In this document: in pieces, positions 57,166 through 64,000 of the stretch
Numbering within the stretch: position 1 is the stretch's first letter
Layout: every line of letters starts with the position of its first letter
From: Beta vulgaris subsp. vulgaris
Taxonomy: Eukaryota > Streptophyta > Magnoliopsida > Caryophyllales > Amaranthaceae
Assembly: GCF_026745355.1 (NCBI RefSeq)
Contig: NC_079209.1
Location: 23,959,733 to 24,023,732, forward strand
Direction: 5' to 3'
Length of the DNA stretch: 64,000 nucleotides
Notes under the pieces: generated by a model
Told to the model about the DNA's origin: nothing
What the model saw: the letters and a program-made list of their open reading frames with translations, nothing else
The model's database searches: none
Made by a program: the position numbers and the translations under genes

Positions 57166-57825
57166 CTAAGTCGCAAACGCATCACCACCGCCGGTGGGGG
57201 GGTCTCGAGGCCCGGTAAAGGGGAAGGAACCACCACATTGGCTCATCATCTGGCTGTAGCTCTCCATAGTCTTCCTCATCTGCGCTAGGTACTCCTCATG
57301 CACTCTATGCTGCTCCTCTCTCTCCATTTTCCTAGCGAGACGTTCCTCTTCTCTCTCCTTTTGCCTTGCAAGGCACTCCTCCTCTTGTTCCCTTTGTGTG
57401 GCAAGTTGTTCCTTTTCTCTCTCCTTCTGTATCGGCTCACGTTCTCTTTGCAACTCGAGTCTCTCTTCCTCGAACCTCGCGGAAAACTGAGAAAACATGG
57501 AAGGAGTGCAACTGGAGGACGAACTACCTCCCCCCCTCAAAGACCTCTCAAAATAAAGGTTTGCACTCGTCCCCAAACCATGAACCCACCCTCTATTTCT
57601 GCCGCCGACAGTCTCAAATAAAATCTGGTTCGGGGCCTTGTTTTCCCCTCTTTTTTGACATTCAGCAAGAGTTTTGTCATAACTTTCCTGCAAGAATGGA
57701 TTTAGCAAGTTTAAGACACTTAGCCAATGAAAATGAGTGAAAGTAAGCCATTTCGAACTCTTTTTTGGGTTTAATGTTCCTATAATCCAACCTCTACCTA
57801 TTTCAAGTTCTAATGCCTCATGCAA
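57166..57825 (-). pseudogene. CACTA accessory protein C-terminal part (TNP1/plant transposase-like), fused to repeat
   Basis: The segment ESYDKTLAECQKRGENKAPN and RGWVHGLGTSANLYF resembles the conserved end of the plant En/Spm 'transposase Ptta' family. A long charged coiled coil with REKEQLATQREQEEECLARQ repeats, a GGSFPFTGP segment and a short acidic end follow. The first about 35 codons (from 57825) come from the tandemly repeated 172-bp DNA and are probably not original coding sequence. Confidence 0.75.
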
Positions 57826-58075
57826 GTCCTACAATACTCATTTAAGCTTCCTATTACTTGGTTGTATGATTTTAAGCAAGTTGAAGACACTTAGCCAATG
57901 AAAATGATTGAAAGTAAGCCATTTCGAGCCCTTTTTTGGGTTTAATGTTCCTATAATCCAACCTCTACGCCGATTTCAAGTTCTAATGCCTCATGCAAGT
58001 CCTACAATACTCATTTAAGCCTTATATTACTTGGTTGTATGATTCTAAGCAAGTTTAAGACACTTAGCCAATACC
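57705..58075. repeat. 172-bp tandem repeat at the internal deletion of the CACTA
   Basis: Two full copies (57705 and 57876) and the start of a third (58049), each opening GCAAGTT(T/G)AAGACACTTAGCC and containing AAGTAAGCCATTTCGA and TTTGGGTTTAATGTTCC. The array joins the TNP2 N-terminal part (58.05-58.49 kb) to the accessory gene, in the place of the transposase core. Confidence 0.92.
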
Positions 58076-58490
58076 GATCACTACCGCATACACTACACTT
58101 ATCTAAGTGAGCATCGCCTTTCCAAAACAACATACAACCTCTAGGACATGCATGTATCCTCTCATGAGGCAACTCCAAACCCTTTAGAACTTTCTTTGTG
58201 TCGTAGAAAGTTCTTCCCATGTGGTTATTCTGGGGTATCGCCTCATTCAATAAACTAGCACACCCATCAACACACCTGTGTGGTAGGTTATACTCACACT
58301 TTAAACTTATGATTCTAGAAGTCATCTCCAGCATGGACATCTTGCTCCCTTCATACAAGGGATTCTCGGCCGCCTTGAGAAGGTCGAAAAACTTGTTTGC
58401 GTCACCATTTGGTTCTTCTTCAACTGAGTTTGAAAGTGCAAGCATGGCATGATCTTCAGTATTCCCTAAAGCATTCACACTCATATCCAA
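58060..58490 (-). pseudogene. TNP2-type transposase N-terminal part
   Basis: It reads DANKFFDLLKAAENPLYEG, SKMSMLEMTSRIISLKCEY and GLELPHERIHACPRGCMLFW, plus a CSVCGSDRY zinc-binding end, the usual N-terminal half of En/Spm TNP2 proteins. It stops where the 172-bp repeats begin, so the catalytic core is deleted. Confidence 0.88.
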
Positions 58491-58542
58491 ATACGGATTT
58501 TACTGAGCGGAGGATGAGGAGGAACCCGTAGCACGTTCACCA

Positions 58543-58770
58543 TTAATTCGGTTTAATAGCCTTAATGTACAAATGTATTTTAACCGTGTCCACATCCAAG
58601 TAACGCAAGTTATTACACCGAATGCATGGACATTTTATCTTGTCATCGTCATTTAAATGTGGATGTTGTAAACAAAACTCAATGAACTCATCAACCCCTT
58701 TCACAAACTCAGTTCTAAGGGAACGCCCATCAAGTCTGTTATACATCCAGCTACGTTCCTTCCTTTTCAT
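58543..58770 (-). pseudogene. transposase-associated domain (first exon of TNP2)
   Basis: It reads KERSWMYNRLDGRSLRTEFV, KGVDEFIEFCLQHP and KIKCPCIRCNNLRYLD, the standard Transpos_assoc domain with its Cys-x2-Cys finger at the start of plant CACTA transposases. It lies 53 bases upstream of the next open segment. Confidence 0.88.
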
Positions 58771-58779
58771 AATTTAAAA

Positions 58780-59575
58780 CTCTACACACAACTAGAACAT
58801 ATCAATTCACTATATTCACTACTTGTTAATAGAAGTACGTACTATATGTAATAGACAAATATTAGACAATTTAATAATAATTACTAGAAAACCCAAAAGA
58901 TTAACAACAACACTAGCCAAATAATAAGTAAAGTAAGTATATACTAAATATATTAACAAATATATAGTGAACATATACTAAATATACACTAAATCTATTA
59001 TACTAAACATATATTTAATATATACAATCAACTCAATTCGACAAAACTAAAAAATACATATATTTACAAAGCATCTAGAATAATAAGCCCTTGATAATAT
59101 AAATTTGATATGTGACCATTAATTGTACTTAATTTTCTACGTATAATAAATTAATTACGCAATTTGTCTAAAACATGTAACATTAACAACGTCACTTCAT
59201 AATTATCATGAATAAATTAAACAAGTTGATGAACAACACCAATACTAAACATGTTCTTTTATCAACAACACTTAACATATTCAATTATCAACAACAACAC
59301 TTAACATATTCAATTATCAACAACAACAACACTTAACATATTCAATCACCAACAACAAATTCACTTAACAACAACAAGAACAACAAATTCACTTAACATC
59401 AACAACAACAATGCAATTAAAAACAGCAACAACAACAATCATCACTCACAACAACAATAAATATCAACAATAACTATGAACAACAACAATACATCAAAAA
59501 TACCAAAAACCCCAATCAACAACAAGGAATTCAAGCCAAAAATCAACAAAACTAAGGTATAAATTCATACCTTAA
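58780..59575. other. AT-rich and CAACAA-rich leader of the CACTA
   Basis: No coding frame. 59230-59480 is rich in (CAA)n-like CAACAACAACA runs. Confidence 0.5.
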
Positions 59576-59897
59576 GCAAATGTCGGCGCTAGCAGCGGCG
59601 GGGCGCTAACGATGCTTCGGCACGAGTTGGCGCGAGTGAATTTTTAATGGAGTTTGGCGAGTGAAGCTGAGAGGAGTATTATGCGAGTCCGACGCGAGTG
59701 ACGGTAAGGGGAGAGTGGCGGCGGTGCGGCGGCGACAATGGAGGCGTGGTGAGGTTAGGGTTTGGTAAATGGCTAAATTTGTTGAGAGGTCGTAGAAATG
59801 TGGTTGGAAGGGCCGATTAAGGGGATTATATATCCGTGTATTTAGCGTCCGCCTAACCGACGCTAAATGGCTAAAGGCAGACGCTAAATTTAATATT

Positions 59898-60271
59898 GGG
59901 TTTTTCTACATAGTACCCTTGTGTTTTACGAAATTCTATGTTGTACCCAACGTTTTTAAAATTTTCACGTTGTACCCCTAAGATTTCTTAACGTTACCCA
60001 CACTACCCTTATACACGATATCAAACAATAGATTTTGGGACTTTCTTACCTTGTGGGGATAAAGTAGGATGTTTTAGCCTTGTTAGTTGACTGAGATTTG
60101 AAATATGATTTGATAAATTGAAAACTAAGTGAGGTTTGGAGTAGGATTTTCTATTAGTAAGGGTATTTTGTGTGACGTTTAGAAAGTTTAGGGGTACAAT
60201 GTGGAGAGTTAAAAAAGACTGGGTACAACGTAGAATTCCGAAAAACACAGGGGCACTATGTAGAAAAACCC
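59898..60271. mobile_element. Mutator-like MITE nested in the CACTA
   Basis: Long inverted termini: GGGTTTTTCTACATAGTACC at the left and its complement-like TATGTAGAAAAACCC at the right, with similarity extending over about 80 bp on each side. The flanks are TTTAATATT and TTTAATATA, a 9-bp target duplication with one mismatch, as expected for Mutator-type insertion. 374 bp, no gene. Confidence 0.9.
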
Positions 60272-60562
60272 TTTAATATATTTTACAAAAATAAATCTGC
60301 TGCATTTAGCGTCCATTAGGCGGACGCTAAAGTTAATATGTTTTCGGAAAAAAAATCATCTGCATTTACCGTCCGTTATTCGGACGCTGACCTCTATTGA
60401 CCGACGGTAAATTACGTCTGTTTTGTAGACGGACGCTAAATTTACGATATCAGACACTATTTGTCATCTGATAAAAGATGGACGATATGTCGACTTATAC
60501 CGTTTGCGTAAAATGACAGACGCTAATGTTAGACGCTAAAAAGGCGGATTCTTGTTGTGTTT

Positions 60563-60761
60563 CATTGAGTGTGTTTTAGCTATGAAGTTCCTGAGTTATA
60601 AAAGGTTTAGGGAAGCTGAGCTCCTGAGTAGGTGTTTGCAATGAAAGGAGACATTGAGTAATATCCTAATACATGAAGTGAAGTCAAAATGGAAGTCAAG
60701 GAACGTTTCAAATATCAAGTGTTATATTTCTGACATCAAGGTTCCTTAAAGAATACGTGGA
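60563..60761 (+). mobile_element. continuation of Sirevirus 3' LTR
   Basis: Sequence after the TTT duplication should continue the LTR that started at 56382. It contains repeats of AAGTTCCTGAGTT and GAGCTCCTGAGT and is cut at 60761 by the next CACTA. Confidence 0.5.
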
Positions 60762-60779
60762 CACTAGAGGAAAAAACTG

Positions 60780-60990
60780 GAAGGGCTGCGCTTTAAGCGT
60801 TGCGTTTTTTAGAACACGCAGCCCTTAAGTATGAAGGGATGCGGTGATTCAGAAAACATAACCCTTTTGATAAAAAGGGATGCGATTTTTAGGCCATACA
60901 CAGCTCTTTATATGAAGGGTTGCGGTTCCCCAATTAATCGCAGCCCTTTTGAAACGAAGGGATGCGGTTTTTTACGCCCGCAGCTCTTCA
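60780..60990. repeat. subterminal repeats of right-edge CACTA
   Basis: About eight motifs of AAGGGxTGCGGTTTTT or their complement AxxCGCAGCCCTT in alternating orientation. Confidence 0.9.
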
Positions 60991-61419
60991 CTAACATGAA
61001 AATACACGCACAACTACTTTTACTAAAAGTACACACGAATTTCCCTCGCTCACCCACTCACTTACTCCCTCTCACTCATCAATCACTCTTCACTCTCTCC
61101 TCTCGTCTTCACCACCGATGCCCTAACTCAACCACCGACGATGCACACCTTACTCCCTCTCACGCATTCTCCTCACTTACTCTCTCTCACTCCTCACTCA
61201 CTTATGCCACCTTCACTCTCTCCTCTTCTCTTTTGTAGTTGTGGGTTTCTATGGTTGTGGGTTTCATTTTTTTGCATGCGCACCACCACCACGACACAGC
61301 ACCACCTTCACTTTCTCCTCTCCTCCGCTCCTCCTCTTCTGGTCATTCCACTCATTTTCATTTTTTTCGCTTTCCAAAATATTAATAGTTGTGGGTTTCA
61401 TCTTTTGTAGTTGCAGGTT

Positions 61420-61686
61420 GGCAGGGGTGGGGAGGGTGGATGGGGGAGGGTGGAAAAGGGGCTGATAGGGGGTGGGGGAAGGCTTGGGAGGGTGGGCAGG
61501 GGGTGTGTGCCGGTGTGGGGGATGGCCACGGGGTGTGGGAGGGTGGGCAAGGGGTGTCTGAGGGTGTGGGGGATGGCTGGGAGGGTGGGCAGGGGGTGTG
61601 GGGTGTGGGATGGTGTGGGGGATGGCTGGGGGTGGGCAGGAGTGTAGGAGGGTAGGCAGGGGTGTGTGAGGGTGGACAGGGGGTGG
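61420..61686. repeat. G-rich minisatellite
   Basis: Irregular units of GGGAGGGTGGGCAGGGGGTGT and GGGGGATGGCTGG, strongly G-rich on the plus strand, so runs of G occur on the transcribed-sense strand of the transposase gene's leader. Frames on both strands stay open here only because of base composition. Confidence 0.92.
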
Positions 61687-61689
61687 TAA

Positions 61690-62440
61690 TAGTAAAATTT
61701 GTTGATATTATGTGATTTAATGTGCAATGTGGGTTTTGTTAATTGTAGGAAAATAGACTAAGCAAGGATAAAACAAAGTTCCAACTATCTCTTCTCTTTT
61801 CATTTCTCGTCACTAGTGTTAAGAGGTATAATGTTTAATCTCTTTGCATATTTTGTTCTTTGTTTGATTGGTTGATGTGTTTCAATTTGATTAAATTTAT
61901 TATATTTATTGATGTATGTATGTTTCTTGATATGAGATTGTATGAAAACAATGTAGTTCAATTTAGTTGTGAATCATCATCATATGCCTGGATACCCGTT
62001 CAAGACTTGCTCATTAGGAGTAAGTCTTGAATAGTCCCAAGTTTGGGACTGTTCTTGGACGTTTGATCTCACTTAGGTAGTGAATGTGTCTTCTTTTCAA
62101 TTCTGAGAGAAGTCTTGGCTTATCGTTTCTCTACATTGTTCTCTAAGCAATTATCTACATTGTGTACTTGGATAACTGTAGGGAAATGCTCTCGAATTTT
62201 CCTTAGAATTGAAAAGTTGTCATATATTCACTAGTGAGATTAGACATCCAAGGATGGGTTAGGTTGGAGCGATAAGGACCTTCGGCTGCATGAACACATT
62301 TGAACATGTCACTATCTTCGCTTGCATGTGTCTCTGTTTGATTTGAATATCTGACTTTCTTGCATGTTTATGTAACTAAATAATGATTGATACGTTATAA
62401 TTATTGGTTGTGTATAATTACTAGATGTATTCTTGAATGA
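61690..62440. other. leader or first-intron region of the CACTA transposase
   Basis: No coding frame. AT-rich, between the minisatellite and the first transposase codons. Confidence 0.5.
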
Positions 62441-62875
62441 TCAGATGGATCATACTTGGATGTATGGTAGTGATGAATCGATTGAGTTTGTGAACGGGGT
62501 CTCGGAATTCTGTAAATCTGTATTACAATATCAAGCATCCTCTGGAGCAGTCGATTTTTATTATCCTTGTGTCGATTATGGAAAAGTGAGCAAGGGTAGT
62601 AGTATACATCTGCTTAAGTAGCATGTCTTTCGTCGTGGGTTAAGGGCTCAATATAACGTATGGATTCCGCATTGGTGAGGAGGGGAATTATATAGGAAGC
62701 TCTAGAATAATGAGCGATGTATATGAAGAAAAGAAGGATTTAGAGCTCGTTGATGATGTCGGGGATGAGAATTGGGATGATGATCATTATGGGAATGAAG
62801 ATAGGGATCGAGTATACGAGATGATAAACGAGGTTAAAGATCATTCGTGTAAACAACCTCGTATTTTTTGAGTCT
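62433..62875 (+). pseudogene. transposase-associated domain of TNP2-like gene
   Basis: The frame from 62433 opens MDHTWMYGSDESIEFVNGVS (second Met, 62448), continues GAVDFYYPCVDYGKVSKGSS and stops at 62619-62621, just before a HVFRRG segment where Arg would be usual. Downstream pieces in shifted frames are the acidic DVGDENWDDDHYGNEDRDR and EVKDHSCKQPRIF. This is the N-terminal Transpos_assoc region and acidic linker of CACTA transposases. Confidence 0.82.
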
Positions 62876-63222
62876 ATGTCTGAGGCTACTGAAAAGCCTT
62901 TGTATCTAGGTTGTATAAAGTACACCAAACATTCCGTCGTGATTATACTCGTCAACATTAAGCCGAAAGTTGGTTGGAAAGACTCTTGTTTCACATCGTT
63001 GTTGGAAGTTTTAGCTGAACTGCACCTTGATGGAAATGTATTGCCAAAGTCGTACTCTTATGCTAAGAAGCTCATGTGTCCTTTCGGTTTAGAGTACGAG
63101 CGTATACATGCTTGTCCTAACGATTGTGTGCTTTATCGTAATGAGTATGAGCATCTACATGTATGTCCAGGTTGTGGATTGTCGAGGTACAAGCGTGAAG
63201 GAGTTGGGGTAGTGAAGGACCA
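62876..63222 (+). pseudogene. TNP2-like transposase, middle part
   Basis: Open codons with ATEKPLYLGCIKYTKHSVVI, YAKKLMCPFGLEYERIHACP and a Cys-rich CVLYRNEYEHLHVCPGCGLS. A single frameshift at about 63205-63220 passes reading into the next frame, where APAKVLWYLP-like residues lead into the core. Confidence 0.9.
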
Positions 63223-64000
63223 CCAGCTAAGGTGTTGTGGTATCTACCCATAGTTACTAGATTTAAGTGCATGTTCTCAATTAAAGGAGATTCGAAGAAT
63301 TTGAGGTGGCATGCAGATCGTAAGAAGAAAGACGGTATGATGAAGCATCCGACTGTTTTGTCTGAGTGGAAAAATATCGACATGGGGCATAAGCCATTTG
63401 GTAACGAGGATAGGAATATGAGGCTTGGATTATGTACGGATGGCATGAACCCTTTTGGCAATCTTAGTTCTCGGCATAGTACATGGTCAGTAGTTTTAGT
63501 TGTTTATAACTTGCCTCCTTGGTTGTGCATGAAACACAAGTACATCATGTTGTCACTTCTTATATCGGGGATAAAACAACCTGGAAATGACATAGATGTA
63601 TACCTCCAACCGCTTGTTAAAGATTTAAAGAAGATGTGGAACAAAGGAGTGTTAGTATTTGATGCGTATGCTAATGAGATGTTCACTCTACGTGTCATGC
63701 TTTTGTGTACTATGAACGATTATCCAGCCTATGGGAACTTATCTTGGTATAAGACAACAGGAAAACAACTGTGTCCAATTTGTATAGATGACATGAAGTC
63801 TACACACCTTAAGGGATGCAAACATGTCTATATGCGCACACGAAGGCTCCTCAAATGCGAGCATCCCTATCGGTTTAAGAAGAACGCATTCGATGCGACA
63901 GTTGAAAAGGAAGCTGCTCGTAGACCAGTAGCTGGTACTGAAGTTCATAATCAGGTTAAGGGCATTGAAACAATCTTTGATAAACCTACAAGTGAGGTTG
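63215..64000 (+). CDS. TNP2-like transposase core, partial
   Basis: The frame is open from about 63215 to the window end without a stop, so it is truncated only by the window. Conserved motifs in order: RFKCMFSIKGDSKNLRWHAD, LGLCTDGMNPFGNLSSRHST, YNLPPWLCMKHKYIMLSLLI, GNDIDVYLQPLVKDLKKMW, MNDYPAYGNLSWYKTTGKQL and CPICIDD, with KFKKNAFDAT-like residues following. These are the signature of Transposase_21/TNP2 from En/Spm CACTA elements, which cuts and rejoins transposon ends. One frameshift upstream separates it from the N-terminal part; otherwise the copy looks young. Confidence 0.92.

Larger units (their letters stand above)
56431..60559 (-). mobile_element. CACTA-superfamily element with CACAA termini
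   Basis: Left end CACAACAAGAATG, right end ATTCTTGTTGTG, flanked by TTT on both sides (56428-56430 and 60560-60562). Many subterminal copies of TTAGCGTCCG and CGGACGCTAAA at 56470-56890 and 59840-60550. It encodes remnants of En/Spm-type transposase proteins on the minus strand and is internally deleted. The terminal five bases are CACAA rather than CACTA. 4,129 bp. Confidence 0.93.
60762..64000 (+). mobile_element. CACTA transposon, left part, runs off the window
   Basis: Left end CACTAGAGGAAAAAACTGG. Subterminal repeats of GAAGGGATGCGGTTTTT and GCAGCCCTT (60780-60990) follow, then a non-coding leader with a G-rich minisatellite, then TNP2-type transposase coding sequence on the plus strand to the window edge. 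The right end is not visible. Confidence 0.9.

Noticed and set aside
61389..61727. Gly-rich and Pro/His-rich frames on both strands
   Set aside because: Same cause: a G-rich tandem repeat keeps several frames open at once.

Overview
This window is plant nuclear DNA, most likely from a eudicot and possibly from Caryophyllales. It is a repeat-dense, probably heterochromatic block with no intact host gene that I can recognise. The evidence for a plant is the AT-rich composition, plant-type spliceosomal introns, initiator-Met-tRNA primer binding sites of Ty1/copia elements, a Tat-type Ty3/gypsy element, several CACTA (En/Spm) transposons, a Helitron fragment, and Stowaway-like and Mutator-like MITEs. 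The genus is an inference and is weak.

Layout, left part (1-20 kb). A CACTA element runs in from the left edge and ends at 1058. Next come a Sirevirus-type LTR (1061-2104), a Helitron replicase/helicase fragment (minus strand, 2105-3553) truncated by that LTR, an (AT)n tract, a degenerate ACCCAACC repeat and one orphan reading frame. From 6.19 to 16.65 kb lies a Sirevirus-like copia element on the minus strand. It has two LTRs, gag and an envelope-like ORF, but no pol. Its gag is split by a 4,586-bp CACTA element (10191-14776, target duplication TAT) that carries six exons of a captured SMC1 cohesin gene. From 16.65 to 20.0 kb there is low-complexity DNA with a long (TTA)n array, then exon-like remnants of an unidentified locus.

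Middle (20-33 kb). Two copia elements with short LTRs interrupt that remnant locus. Copia-1 spans 20039-24419 (target duplication TGCTG) and copia-2 spans 24962-29548 (target duplication CTTTT). A gypsy-like LTR tail (to 32762) and the end of a second CACTA of the SMC1-carrying family (to 33130) follow.

Right part (33-64 kb). A second Sirevirus, on the plus strand (gag tail at 33131 to the 3' LTR ending against 60761), has served as a landing platform. It is interrupted in order by CACTA-type DNA (33.5-39.93 kb), a 1,238-bp CACTA (41887-43124, target duplication TGC), a Stowaway-like MITE (43595-43854), a full-length Tat-lineage gypsy element (44429-53999) with a spliced antisense accessory ORF, and a CACTA with variant CACAA termini (56431-60559, target duplication TTT) that itself holds a Mutator-like MITE (59898-60271). 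A further CACTA starts at 60762 and runs off the right edge while encoding a nearly readable TNP2-type transposase.

Almost every coding region is broken by stops, frameshifts or deletions. Boundaries supported by matching target duplications are the firmest calls. LTR-divergence dating, domain searches and copy-number work could not be done here.
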